Assembly: GCA_032716605.1 (NCBI GenBank)
Contig: CM064571.1
Span: 17,477,862 to 17,541,861, forward strand
DNA length: 64,000 nt
Direction of reading: 5' to 3'
From: Paralithodes platypus
Lineage: Eukaryota; Arthropoda; Malacostraca; Decapoda; Lithodidae
Positions within the stretch are counted from its first letter, which is position 1, and each line of letters begins with the position of its first letter. Shown here piece by piece: positions 34,354 to 46,200 of the stretch. The position numbers and the translations under genes are program-made. The notes beneath the pieces were generated by a model. That model saw only the letters and a list, made by a program, of their open reading frames with translations. It did not search any database and was not told the origin of the DNA.

Positions 34354-34570
34354 TATACCATTGTTAATAATTATTTCAGTGACATTGCATTTTACAAGAT
34401 AATTATATGCAGGTTGGCGATTATTTTTCCATGTTTACCTCAACCCATGAGCCCCCACCTTTAAGGTGGGGGCTCATGGGTTGAGGTAAACATGGAAAAA
34501 TAATCGCCAACCTGCATATAATTATCTTGTAAAATGCAATGTCACTGAAATAATTATTAACAATGGTATA
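34354..34570. repeat. Perfect 217-bp palindrome (108-bp arms, 1-bp centre)
   Basis: The arm from 34354 to 34461 is mirrored, by reading, base for base in 34463-34570 around the centre CACCTTTAAGGTG. Such a sequence would extrude as a full hairpin. A diverged third arm lies at 34692-34800. Confidence 0.9.
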
Positions 34571-34585
34571 AAGGATTTTGCGGAT

Positions 34586-34691
34586 CGTCTATACCGGGAG
34601 TGTGACGTCATAGTGACGTCACACCAGTATCCTTAGCCTAGACTGGATGGTGGACTTACACTCTTGTGACGTCACAGACCCGGTATAGACG
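34586..34691. mobile_element. Small inverted-repeat element with three CRE octamers
   Basis: It begins CGTCTATACCGGGAGTGTGA and ends CAGACCCGGTATAGACG. It contains TGACGTCA at 34603-34610, 34614-34621 and 34667-34674, the consensus cAMP-response element (established motif). It sits between the palindrome and its third arm. Any regulatory activity is inference. Confidence 0.6.
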
Positions 34692-34800
34692 ATTGTTAAT
34701 AATTATTTCAGTGCCATTTCATTTTGCAAGATAATTATGTACAGCTTGGCGATTATCATTCCATGTTTATCTAAACCCATGAGCCCCACCTTTAAGTTTT
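34692..34800 (+). repeat. Third, diverged copy of the palindrome arm
   Basis: Matches the 34354-34461 arm in the same orientation with about a dozen differences; ends at CCCACCTTTAAG. Confidence 0.8.
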
Positions 34801-34853
34801 CGAAGCCATCATCCTGGCTCGGTATTAACCCTCGTACAACATAAACGAACCTA

Positions 34854-34854
<1 letters not shown>

Positions 34855-34903
<49 letters not shown>

Positions 34904-34985
34904 TGACCAGAAAAACCTTACGATCCCAGCGAGGTGGTCAGGACTTACTTCTAGTAGAGATAGCTAACCTGTAAGAGAAAGTGGA
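34855..34985. repeat. (AT)n tract and dispersed ~100-bp repeat
   Basis: (AT)n at about 34855-34903, then TTACGATCCCAGCGAGGTGG and GGTCAGGACTTACTTCTAGT, shared with 41480-41530 and, inverted, 4737-4800. Confidence 0.7.
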
Positions 34986-35161
34986 AGGAAAGTATAGCAA
35001 AGAAGAAGGTCAATTGAGAGAGAGAGAGAGACCTACTCCTCCTTACTTTAAAGCCAGCAAGGTCAACATGAAGGTCACACAGAGGTCACAGTGAGGTTGA
35101 CTGCTGACCTATAGGGCTGTTGACCGAGGCAGATTAGGGGGGAATTCAAGGGGAGAATTCG

Positions 35162-35499
35162 ACTTGAGGGATTTTTTTTGTGGACCTCTTTCTCCCTCAT
35201 GTTTAGCCCCATTGCTTTTGAGATTTTAAGACATTCGCCCCCTTATTTTGACGATTTTAAAAACCTTCGCCCCATTTGTCAATTTTAAGACCTTTCGTGC
35301 CATTTAGGTGTCGATATTTTTCCTGGCGAGCGATAACGAGCATGCAATTTTAAGAGGAATCGACCTTCGGCCGGAACATTTTTCTATAGAACAATGTAAA
35401 AATTTATCTTGAAAGGAGGTTTAGGGAGTATTAACTAAAAAAAAAAAAAAATTAATATATAAATAAGTAGACCCAAACAAATAGCCACTGTCCCCTTAA
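35162..35499 (-). mobile_element. G1 MITE
   Basis: Minus orientation: CTCCCTCATGTTTAGCCCCA at the left, GGCGAGCGATAACGAGC core, CACTGTCCCCTTAA at the right. Confidence 0.8.
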
Positions 35500-36330
35500 G
35501 TTGTATTACCCCAGGTGACAAAATCCTTATACAACTATATTACTTCCCAGGTCAGATCAGTGTTAACAGTTGCTGGAGATACCGTAGCTCTTGTGGATTA
35601 ACACGAGCACCTTTAAACTTTGTTCTATCCACCTTTATCCGCAAAACTGAGCTTATGAATTCTACTAATGTAATAATGTTGTCAACTATTGCCCAAATAC
35701 TTGAGAAACAGCCTTGTATGTATGTATGTATGTATGTATGTATGTATTGTACTCAGGCACATACCCCATAGCTGGGGGTGGCCGACTCGAGACAGAGCCA
35801 GAATAAGAGAAACAGCCTTGTGCCTTGGGATGTGTAATCTTTGGATAAAGAGGAACACCAAGATAATCACGAACATCTTCATATTTTTACTACAACTTTT
35901 CGAGTTTATCTACAATTCATCAACAGTTATCTAAACATTATTACTTGTCTTCCCTATCCTACATTCATGTCACGTGTCGGATCTAAAAATGCAATATTAT
36001 AATGTCAAATATATGTAACCGTACCTAGTATAGGTAGCTCCAACGAATTTGACAAACATGTTGATCCCTGACCTCTTTGTAACTCAAGAGGGCCGAGAGC
36101 AAACTGGCTGTAATTACCCACATCGGTTTCCTGGTGGACTCTCCCCTAATGATAAGAACGTCAGTCCGATTGTGTTTATTCATTTTGAGTTATAAGAAGT
36201 TAAAGGGTCAAGATTTTTGTCAAGTTCGCTGGTGCTACCTATGGTGTTCACACAACAAAATAATTATTAAAGATGACTTTTCTTTTGACCTAATATTTGG
36301 TTTTATGTTAAACATGTTCAAATTACGGAA
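35500..36330. other. Mostly unassigned; (TGTA)n, D3 fragment, T1-like relic
   Basis: (TGTA)n at 35715-35748, a short D3 fragment at 35745-35815 (CATAGCTGGGGGTGGCCGAC), and at 36070-36220 a weak T1-like pair (TGACCTCTTTGTAACTCAAG and a decayed opposite arm). No gene seen. Confidence 0.55.
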
Positions 36331-36331
36331 A

Positions 36332-36892
<561 letters not shown>

Positions 36893-36955
36893 CCTATAAA
36901 ACTCTCATGTATAACTCCACAAACTACAGTATCCCCCCCGCCCCTGCAACCAAAC

Positions 36956-37276
36956 TTAAGGGGAGGTTTCTAGTTTGTTTCCTACTCCTCCAGCAATCTT
37001 AAAATTTCACCCCCTTGACCCCCTTTCAAGATAAATTTGTACATTTTTCCGCCTGAAAGCCGGTTCCTCTTAAATTACAGGCTCGCTATCGCTCGCCAGG
37101 ATAAAATCGACACCTAAATGGCACGAAAGGTCTTAAAATTGACAGAAATGGGTTGAAAGTTCTTAAAATCGTCAAAATAATGGGGCAAACGTCTTAAAAT
37201 TAGAAAAACAATGGGGCTAAACATGAGGGAGAAAGGAGTCAAGAAACAAATCCCTCAAGTGGAAATCTCCCCTTAA
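36956..37276 (+). mobile_element. G1 MITE, both TTAA ends clear
   Basis: TTAAGGGGAGGTTTC at the left (36956) and GGAAATCTCCCCTTAA at the right (ends 37276). It lacks part of the central palindrome. Confidence 0.85.
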
Positions 37277-37317
37277 GCATACATACGAGTAGTGTACATA
37301 TATCGACACGTGTGGTA

Positions 37318-37775
37318 CTTGACCTCTTGCGAGTTTTGGGCTATGAGGAAGGAGGAGCTGTAGCCATCGATGTTTAGCAGAATAATTACTAGGGGGCCGG
37401 CCGGGGAAGTGCTGGAGGGACCTTGGTGACCCTGGTTTCTGGGTCTTTTCCTGGATGGCCTGGATGTGTGTGAATTAGTGTTTTGTTTTTGTGTGTTCAT
37501 TGTTTTCTGTTGTGTTGTCCCTATTCTGGCTCTTTCTTGAGTAGGCCACCTCCCAAAAAAAGAAAAGAGGGATTTTTTTTTTTAGGAAAAGTGTGGATTT
37601 GGGCCTGAGTATATAGAATAGAATAGAATAGAGAACTAGCTAAATTTTTGGATGTAGCTTATTTACAAGCAAATTCAACAGGTATCACAAACCTTCAGTG
37701 GTATTGCATATTCGTTTAAAATAGATGTTTGCGGCTCCAACTTCCTTATAGCCTGAAACTCGCAAGTGGACAATT
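37318..37775. mobile_element. C1 MITE interrupted by an inverted D3 copy
   Basis: The left C1 end at 37318-37389 (TTGACCTCTTGCGAGTTTTG) and the right end at 37725-37775 (GGCTCCAACTTCCTTATAGC) are separated by D3 in reverse orientation (37395-37625, with GTTGTGTTGTCCCTATTCTG). Confidence 0.7.
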
Positions 37776-37886
37776 ATCGTCCGTACGTCCAAGCACAGCT
37801 GCACATAAAACATACATATACGGTATAAGCATAAATACATACCTGTGGAAATATTCTTTTGTGGTACATGCATATAGCTTACGGGG

Positions 37887-38026
<140 letters not shown>

Positions 38027-38274
38027 TGGCAGTGCTGTGGGAAATGGGAATGTTAAGAATAATGGGATGGTTATGATGATGGTGAATGGCCCTGTTCTGC
38101 AATACACCTCATCAATGGACGAGAGAGAGAGAGAGAGAGAAGGGGTGGGGGAAGTTACTGAAAAGCAGTCAAATGATAATATGAGCCTATAATTTTCTGC
38201 CAATGCATATTTTTCGGCTTAAGCTAGTTCAGGTTAACCGTATTTGGTCAGACGTCTTGTGGGTAATTATGATT

Positions 38275-38407
38275 TTGTTTAATTATTGTTGAGGATTTTG
38301 CTTGTATTTGCCATTTTCGAGCAATCTATTTAAGTTTGTCCCTTAGGTTGTCACAAACGCCTTCCCAGTCTGTGTATGGACTTACATTTTCAGACCCCCC
38401 TCAAACT

Positions 38408-38442
<35 letters not shown>

Positions 38443-38560
38443 CCGATAGAAAACTGTCTCGACCGAAGGCCAATGTCTTTTAAGTTACAGGCTCGATATC
38501 GTTCGCCCGAAAAATAATCAACAACTGAATGGGGTGAAGCTTTTAAAGGGTCAAATTGAA
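38275..38560 (+). mobile_element. G1-related element, diverged subfamily
   Basis: TGAGGATTTTGCTTGTATTT, a 39-bp T run, then TCCGATAGAAAACTGTCTCG, CCGAAGGCC and GGCTCGATATCGTTCGCC. The same long form occurs in 50945-51330 and 60360-60750. Confidence 0.65.
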
Positions 38561-38822
38561 GTACACAGGTTCTTTCTAGTGCAAGAAATAATCTAGTGAG
38601 GGCGAGGTCAACGAAAGAAATACACCATCGTAGTGGCAGGGTCAAGTTGAAGTTGAGAGGGTGGGTCATGACTTTGGAGCGTGATTGTACAGTTGGGTAC
38701 ATAAATAGCTGTTGCAAAACTACTATTATTTAGGCCGTATTGTAGTTTGGCTATTTGCGAGTATATAATGACAACTATACATACCCGGTACATATAAAAA
38801 TATAGAATAAGGATTGCAGGAT

Positions 38823-38940
38823 TAGTTAGTTAAAATAGGACTTCAGAGGCTACCAACCCTTCTGGTTTATTAAGCCAGCACACTGTAAGTAAAAAAAAAC
38901 GTCAGGACTGGAGCCCCTTTTCGAGAACTCAAGTTCCTTG
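38823..38940 (+). repeat. Dispersed repeat D1
   Basis: AGTTAAAATAGGACTTCAGA to CCCTTTTCGAGAACTC. Confidence 0.75.
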
Positions 38941-39148
38941 ATTACATAATGCTTTATTATAGTTATAAATTTCAGGACTGATATAAGCTTATAGTATTTA
39001 TAGAATAGTGTATATAGGTAATTAAAAATAGATTTAAAACGGCTGAAGGTGTGCTTAACTAAACAGTAATACGGTACGGATACATTTCTGGTAGCTTGCC
39101 TACATAGCTACTTTTAATTAAGGTATTATATAATGTAGCTTACCTAAA

Positions 39149-39361
39149 TATCCCATTTAGTACCAGTGATGTCCATTTCATTATATTCTGGTAATTATTA
39201 GATGCTTTTCGTAAGATTGGGAAGGACCTCTAACCATTAAGAGGCTACAAACTATCTCAATTAATACTTTGAGCTACCACAGATCATTCCTAACTTGCAT
39301 AAAATCGTCTACTAGTTACTAGAATATGATGAAAAGGACGTCACAGGTACTGAATGGGATA
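39149..39361. mobile_element. P1 MITE, diverged
   Basis: ATCCCATTTAGTACCAGTGA at the left, GGACGTCACAGGTACTGAAT at the right; ends decayed from TTAACCC. Confidence 0.7.
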
Positions 39362-39754
39362 TAGGTACCGGTACACAAATGAAAACACTCAAATACAGAC
39401 ACTATCTATTCAAAGTACAGGTTAAGGCAGTATAATTTGTGCCATTATGTATACTCATAAATAAATACAAAATAATAATGATTAAAAACTAAATCTACTC
39501 TGCACCAGGTATTTGTGAGCGTGACTGTGGCATCTTCACCTGGGAAACCGTCAAACTAGGGTAGGTCTCACGCAATGCTCTCATCACATTCAACAGGTAC
39601 AGGTATACTCTAGCCTAGGAGGGTGGTCATTCTCACGGTAGTACTGGTGTAATTTGGAGTTGCTCTTTCCTTAATTGAGAGGGTGGAGAAAGATCAGACG
39701 CCGGTTGGGAGAAAAGATGATTGGTATGCTGATAGCTTTTGGGTGTTTATATAT
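39362..39754. other. No gene or repeat recognised
   Basis: AT-rich, no long ORF or inverted ends seen. Confidence 0.5.
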
Positions 39755-40095
39755 TTATGATGATGATGATGATGATTCGTTGACATTTTCAGCATGATAG
39801 AGCTCAATAATATGGCTGTTAGTTCATTCGTGGCTTAAGGAACACCTTCAGATATTTCGGTCATGGGGGGCGTAAGAGGATAGTGAGACTATGACGAAAA
39901 GAGTGTCGGCCTATAAAAGTGATATGGCAGGGCAGAGAGGGAGAGGTAGACCAAGCATGAGATGGAAGGATGGAGTTGTGAGGTATACGAGAGTGAAAGT
40001 GGTATTAGTTGAGAGGAGGGACGGATGACAGAACAGAGAGGTGATTTGTTCGTGTCCAACCCCTCGGAAATTTAATCGTCTAGCAATAGATAAGA
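39755..40095 (+). pseudogene. LINE C-terminal relic
   Basis: A plus-strand frame encodes FRSWGA-like, MTKRV, then MAGQRGRGRPSMRWKDGV near 39925-39975. This resembles the 'GRRGRGRPRxRWxDxV' region at the C-terminus of several LINE reverse transcriptases. A (GAT)n run at 39757-39775 is at the left. Stops interrupt it; clade not resolved. Confidence 0.5.
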
Positions 40096-40167
40096 CTAGA
40101 TCAAATGTATTTTGCGTGGCTGTAAGTACATAAAATACGTTATCAGAATCCTGACACATAGAATTTT

Positions 40168-40480
40168 TGAAGGGAGATGGGTAGTTTTTCTGGTCCCCTT
40201 TCTACCTCGTGCTAAGCGCCATTTGTTTTCAGATTATAAGACGTTCGGCCCATTAGTTTGGCGTTTTTTACACCTTTCGCCCCCATCTCGTTGTCAATTA
40301 TAAGACCATTAGTGCCATTTTAAGGGACATTTTTCTACCGAACAATTTACACATTTATCTATATAGTCTAGTTTTGTTTTTGTTTTGTTTTTTTAACTTG
40401 ATGGAGATCTAGCGAGGAAACAAATAAATAATGGAATACACGAATTAATAGACCAAAATAACGGCCCATCTCCCCTTTAA
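40168..40480 (-). mobile_element. G1 MITE
   Basis: GGGAGATGGGTAGTTTTTCT at the left, GGCCCATCTCCCCTTTAA at the right; the central core is deleted. Confidence 0.7.
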
Positions 40481-41050
40481 TGATACCCATACTATAATAA
40501 GGATGTAAGACTAATCGAACTAAAAATATCTATGCACCAATATAATAGTATGTGTCCAATAGGTATCGTATGTCAAACAGGTTATTGGTAGTATAAAATT
40601 ACCTCAAAATTCTACGGATATGAAACCAAACCTTTGACTATTCTTTTTTAGTTCTTGAGCATACCTAATAAGCTACTGTCTTTTCGCTCACAAACCTAAC
40701 CTAATCCTAATGATCTAATCTAACCTACCAAATCCTAACCTACCCACACCTAACGTAACCTACCATACCCTACCATACACTTAGGCTAACTACATGTAAC
40801 CTACCAAAACGGGTCTAATCTTAGCTTAGCCTAACTTAACCAACCTATGCCTAATCCTATGCTTGGCCAAACCTAACTTTCCCTCTACTAACAGTGATAG
40901 CAAGTATGGTACTGTTTTCCATAATACAAATGTTTGAACTTCATATTTGGCAAGCACAACTTTCAGGATTGATTTTCTATTAAATTGTTCGACGAAAAGA
41001 TAAGATTCATATTACTGGTACTCCAGATGGGACTTCACAACAGTTCGCGT
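40481..41050. other. Spacer with degenerate CCTAA tract
   Basis: 40684-40870 is rich in CCTAACCTAA-like words, the complement of TTAGG, mixed with ACCTACC. No gene seen. Confidence 0.5.
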
Positions 41051-41054
41051 TTAC

Positions 41055-41185
41055 CAAATACCGTACCTATTTACAGCTAAGTGAACCGATATACAGGGTG
41101 CAAGGAAACCAACCATCTCGCCTCGTCGGGAAATCGAACCGCAACCGTTTTGGCTATGAACCGAACTATCCAATAAGTTACAGAG
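41055..41185 (-). mobile_element. SINE-5-like segment
   Basis: The minus strand reads GGTTGCGGTTCGATTTCC (B-box like), then GCACCCTGTATATCGGTTC and TTAGCTGTAAATAGGTACGG. A 'cacccTGTTCACCTAGCAGTAAATAGGTACC'-style tail is familiar from decapod repeats by memory, unverified here. Confidence 0.45.
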
Positions 41186-41419
41186 CATCCAGGCTTGTGA
41201 CAGGACATAAATATAGGCAAGGAGAGAAAAGTAATAATTTTGATCGCCTCGAAAGAAGGAAGGTGACCAAGGAAGTTGTAGGGGGTGAGGAAGGGAGTTG
41301 GAGGAGGAAATGAAGGCGTCGGGGCTTGACCAACATCCGTGAGCCAGGCTGATCATTGCAGTGGACAAACAAATAATGAGCACAGTTAAAGTTAAACTTG
41401 AGGGGGGATACACAGGTTG

Positions 41420-41815
41420 GGGAGGTCACTTAGTCAAGAATTATATGTATATAGAATTACATAGATACACTGGCCACACAGACCATACGATCCAAACGAG
41501 GTGGTCAGGACTTAATTCTAGTAGAGAGAAGTAAAGGGGGAAAGAAAGAGCAAAGTAAAAGAGTAAAAGGAGGGGGCCTGTCCTCCTTGCTATTGTTTAA
41601 GTAATTTTATTATATTTCTGCCTCTTCAATTTTTGTCTTTCTATTTTTTTTTCTCAATTTGACTATATCCTTCCTGACTTTTTCCTATAACGGTCTCATA
41701 TCTTTAACATGGAGAGGAAGGAAATACGAATGCTCGGTTTTGCTAATCCCCCCACCCCCCTACAAAAAATAAATAAATAAATAAAATAATAACAAATAAA
41801 TATATACATTATACA

Positions 41816-41894
<79 letters not shown>

Positions 41895-42069
41895 GGTATA
41901 TATTGCATTGTATAAGCTGCATTCATGTTACCGGTAGGCCTATATATATATATATATATCAGTTGAAGGTCTGTTATTCCAAAATTTACATGCTAGTGCA
42001 TGACACAAATATTCACAAAAATAATCCCATATCACTCGTCAGGCGAAAAAGTGATGAAATAAAAGAGTG

Positions 42070-42124
<55 letters not shown>

Positions 42125-42430
42125 GCAGTGTAGTTAACGCGGCCCAGTGACACATGATCGAGGGGTTTAGATGTCACCCCTGCCCACCACATAGTTAGAC
42201 CTGTCACACGCAACTTAATAATAATAATAGTATGTATGTATGGATGTATGTATATACTCGGGCACATACCCCATAGCTGGGGGTGGCCGACTCGAGACAG
42301 AGCCTGAACAGAAACAACATGTAAAGTTCCAATTCTTAGAGTCCGGGACCAGTTTCGGGTTCCCTCGCTCCTTTCTCTGTCTCGTCTAGTAGGTGAATAT
42401 TACAAGGGGAGGAGGATTCCTAGCCGCCCT
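41420..42430. other. Microsatellite and dispersed-repeat stretch
   Basis: Contains the ~100-bp repeat at 41480-41530, (AT)n at 41816-41893, a short (AT)n at 41940-41960, (CT)n at 42072-42122, and a D3 copy at 42255-42420 (CATAGCTGGGGGTGGCCGAC). No gene seen. Confidence 0.7.
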
Positions 42431-42879
42431 AGTAGTAATAATAAAATAATACCAATAACAACACACATACCTAATAATTAAACTTACCTGTAATGTTGCT
42501 TTAATATATTAAAAATAAATAGTGGAGCACAAGCGTTGTTATCAAGAAAGAATGAATGAATGAATGAATGAATGAATGAATGATGTGGGGAGAGGCCTCA
42601 CGAGTGATGCAAGTAGAGAAAACATTATATATATATATATATATATATAAACTAAAAGACTGAGCCGTTAAACATTTTATAATTAGATGAATAATATATT
42701 GTTATCATGGTTATAACTTATAAGTATCCTAGACGGTTTTATTCAGAAATTTGGGGATTTTGAAGGCAAATTGATATATACATTGATACCTATACAGTGT
42801 CTTTGGAAGCGGAATACAATCGCATAATGTTAGCCAGAAATTTAAAAATATAGAAAAGGGCGCCTTAGGGTTAATCAAC
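42431..42879. other. No gene; (TGAA)n and (AT)n
   Basis: (GAAT)n at 42550-42582 and (AT)n at 42627-42648. Confidence 0.7.
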
Positions 42880-43247
42880 TTAAGGGGAGACAAACCGTTT
42901 TTCTGGACCCCCTTCTCCCTAATGTTTAGCCCCACTAGTTTTGAGATTTTAAGACGTTGGTTCCATTAGTGTGGGGATTTTATGACCTTTCACCCCATTT
43001 CTTTGTCAATATTAGGACCCTTCGTGCCATTTAGGTGTTGATTTTTTCCTGTCGAGCGATAGCGAGCCTGTAATTTTAGGAGGAATCGGCCTTTGGACGG
43101 GAAATTTTTCTACCGAAAAATTTACAAATCCATCTTGCAGGGGGTCTATTTTTTTTTCTAAGCTTGATGGAGGTCTAGGGAGGAAACTAAAAAAAATCTA
43201 TAAGTAAATTAATTAATAGACCAAACAAACAGCCACTGTCCCCTTAA
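42880..43247 (-). mobile_element. G1 MITE, full length
   Basis: TTAAGGGGAGACAAACCG at 42880 and CACTGTCCCCTTAA ending 43247. The core GAGCGATAGCGAGCC is in the minus orientation. Confidence 0.85.
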
Positions 43248-43311
43248 ACCGTACCCTAAATATTGAGTGCTTCCTGTAAACTTTGCGAGATACCTTGTTT
43301 ACACACTCAAG

Positions 43312-43435
43312 GGACTGGAGTTCTCGAAAAGGAGCTCCAGTCCTGACGCTATTCTTGACTTACACTGTTTACAATGTGCTGGCTTTATAATCCAGTAGGG
43401 TTGATAGCCTCTGAAGTCCTATTGTAACTAACTCA
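43312..43435 (-). repeat. Dispersed repeat D1, inverted
   Basis: AAGGGACTGGAGTTCTCGAA at the left and CTCTGAAGTCCTATTGTAAC at the right. Confidence 0.75.
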
Positions 43436-43565
43436 CTAATTGTTTACAGACTAACAAACAGACAAAAACGCAGGGGAAAACATAACCTCGGTCCAATTTC
43501 GTTGTCGGGGGTAATAATATTATAGTGGTGAGTGAGTTTTGTGGTGTGTGTTTGTTTTTCTGAGG

Positions 43566-44270
43566 TTAAGGGGAGATGGTTCACTTTTTGGGCGTTTTTT
43601 GCATGTAGGCTATTCATTAGTTTTCTAGTTTCAGGGTGTCAAACGACGCTGTTTTTTTGAGTGATAACGCAATGAACTTTTTGTATAATGATAACAGAAA
43701 CTCCCCCCCCCCCCCCCAAAAAAAAAAAGGTAGGCTAGGCTAAATTGACACAATTTTGGTCTCCATATTGTCCATCTTGATTGTTTTTTTTATTGCAGGA
43801 AATACTGTTTTAGACACCTAAATTCTCAAAAACAAAATCTGGGGGGCATGCACCCGGACCTCCCTAGAGCTCGCGCCTTCGCCGCGCTATAATGATAACA
43901 AAATAATAAACCATAATGATAACATAATTCATATTTTGTGGATTGACACCCTGTCTAGTTTCCTCCCTAGACCTCCATCAAATTTAAAAAAAACATCCAT
44001 TAGATCCCCCTTCTAGATTAATTTGTACATTTTTCGGTAGAAAAATGTCCCGGCCGAAGGCCGATTCTTCCAACATTACAGACTCACTATCGTTCGCCAG
44101 GGAAAAAATCGACACCTAAATAACACGAAAGGTCTAAATATTGACGACGAAATGGGGCGAAAGGTGTTAAAATCGCCAAACTAATGGGCCGAACGTCTTA
44201 TAATTTCAAAACTAGTGGGGCTAAACATTAGGGAGAGGGGCGTCCAGAAAAACGGTCTGCCTCACCTTAA
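43566..44270 (+). mobile_element. G1 MITE interrupted by a hAT-like MITE
   Basis: The left end TTAAGGGGAGATGG (43566) resumes after the insertion with TCCTCCCTAGACCTCC and runs through GGCCGAAGGCCG to CTCACCTTAA at 44270. Confidence 0.8.
43632..43953. mobile_element. hAT-like MITE with 8-bp target duplication
   Basis: The 322-bp insert begins CAGGGTGTCAA and ends TTGACACCCTG. TCTAGTTT is duplicated at 43624-43631 and 43954-43961, and G1 reads through cleanly when the insert and one copy are removed. An 8-bp duplication with CAGGG ends is typical of the hAT superfamily. No transposase is present. Confidence 0.8.
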
Positions 44271-44454
44271 TGCTCTGGCTACTGTTACGTGCCATTATTA
44301 TGAAGTGGAAAGCTTGTTAAACCTGTCTTCTCAACTCGACAAAAATAATAATACCGGTAGCTAATGGTGATGTGAACTAGAATAATACGGTTTGCGGTGT
44401 GGAGTTACAGGGGGGGTGTGATTCTGACCGTTTCGAATAGTGTTGGTCCTATTT

Positions 44455-44735
44455 TATCTATCTATTTACTCATGCCCAATCCCCACTTTTCCTATTTTTA
44501 TTTTATTTTATTTTGTTATTATATTTATGTATTTATTTATGTATATATTTATGTATTTATTTATTTATTTGTTTATTTATGTTTTGTTTTTGTTTTTTTT
44601 TGTTTTTTTGGGGGGCGACTCAAGACAGAGCAAGAACAGGGACAACACAAAACACAACAGAAAACAACGAACACACAAAAACAAAACACAAATTCACATA
44701 CATCTAGGTCATTCAGAAGACCCCTATTTTATACA
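44455..44735 (+). repeat. Dispersed repeat D3, long copy
   Basis: CCCAATCCCCACTTTTCC, a long T-rich stretch, then CGACTCAAGACAGAGCAAGA. Apparent ORFs are T-rich translation. Confidence 0.65.
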
Positions 44736-44799
44736 GAACATATATTTCAGGCTAGTCCATTTCAACTTAATAATAATAACGAGTACCCGGTTACTACCG

Positions 44800-44957
44800 G
44801 GTACTCGTTGGTGTGGTATGTGGAAGAAGTTGAAGGTGAATGTCAATAAAAGTCTAGTTATGGTGTGTAATAGAGATGCTCGAAGGGTGAATCTAGATGT
44901 GCGGCTAAATGGGGAAATACTGGAACAAGTGGAGTGTTTTAAATATTTAGATATATG
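44800..44957 (+). pseudogene. LINE reverse transcriptase fragment
   Basis: One open plus-strand frame encodes KLKVNVNKSLVMVCNRD, then VRLNGEILEQVECFKYLDI, stopping at 44957. This corresponds to the RT stretch after the catalytic YADD, where 'LKVNxxKSKVM' and 'FKYLG' are conserved in LINEs. Only about 50 residues remain; clade unresolved. Confidence 0.65.
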
Positions 44958-45128
44958 AGCAAGAACGCCACTCAACTATAAAACTTCCATATTATCCAAA
45001 CTAATTACACGTGACATTCAAGCCCTAGGGCCTAGGGTCTACCAATATTAAGCGCTCCGATTAGCAGCGACCTTGACCCTTCCTTTCTAATCACCAATAT
45101 TACATAAGGGAGTTCGTGGAGGGTCACA

Positions 45129-45352
45129 ATTGCCGACTTGCGAGTTTCGTTCTATAAGGAAGTTGGAGCTGTAGACAACGACATTTAACAGAAAGTATAG
45201 CTAAAATACGGTCGTAGTACATATATAAATACATAAAACCCAATTCAACATAGCATTTATCCATCAGAAACGCAATTATTATTGAATTTCTGTTTAATAT
45301 CGATGTTCACGGCTCCAACTTCCTTATAGCCTGAAACTAGCAAGCGGTCAAT
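45129..45352. mobile_element. C1 MITE
   Basis: AATTGCCGACTTGCGAGTTT at the left and GCTCCAACTTCCTTATAGCC to GCGGTCAATT at the right. Confidence 0.8.
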
Positions 45353-45363
45353 TGCTTCACTAT

Positions 45364-45578
45364 TTAACCCCTTCTGTACCGGCGACGTCTTTTTAATTTG
45401 ATTTCAGCTATATTTAGACGATTTTATGAAGCTTGGGAGGACTATATGGTAGCTAAAAGGATTAATTGAGATAGTCTGTAGCATTGTAATGGGTAGACGT
45501 TCTTCCTAAACTGAATAAAATCATCTAATAGTAGCCAGAAAATAGTAAAAAGAACGTCGCCGGTAAAGAAGGGGTTAA
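45364..45578. mobile_element. P1 MITE
   Basis: TTAACCCCTTCTGTACCGGC at the left and CGGTAAAGAAGGGGTTAA at the right. Confidence 0.85.
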
Positions 45579-46119
45579 TACACCTTAAGCTGTGCTTATG
45601 CTCTGTTAAATCGATAAGCTATAATCAGAAACTTTGCGTTATCAATGTGTAGTCTACATAATAGCTACTTTATGCTGTACAAATAATGTGCATACCGGGT
45701 ATATATTTAGATATACAGTAGGCCTATATACCAAATTGATAGTAGATATCTTTGCAAACATAGTTGATTAATGACTATAATTATTCAATACATTTTAAAC
45801 TAGCCTACTGTAGATGATGAACATTTATCATGTTGTATGCAATTATGTAATTGAGGCCTAGTACGTCACTGACCTATTGTGTGCCTTTGTAATGTTATAT
45901 TTGTAGTATAATAAATAAATCCAATCTCTCTCTCTCTCTCTCTCTGATATTATCCATTTCTAAACGTATTAATCTATCTACCAGTAAAGTTGTCTTCATT
46001 CTAATTGTTTCCTCTACCGGTATATCTTTGTATGCTCTCTAATTATAGGCTATTCAATTGTGTTATTTTTTATGTTATTTTTTTCATTATATATAGGGGC
46101 TTCGCCGTTCAATGTACGA

Positions 46120-46200
46120 TTGAATGTACAAGCTCTCAGCTTATGCTCGACAGGAAGTAGCCTACCGTAGTTGGAATATAAAAAATAAAATACAAATGAA
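46120..46200 (+). mobile_element. SINE-2 3' fragment
   Basis: GCTCTCAGCTTATGCTCGAC, then AGTTGGAATATAAAAAATAA. This matches the end of SINE-2 next to its poly-A. Confidence 0.6.
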
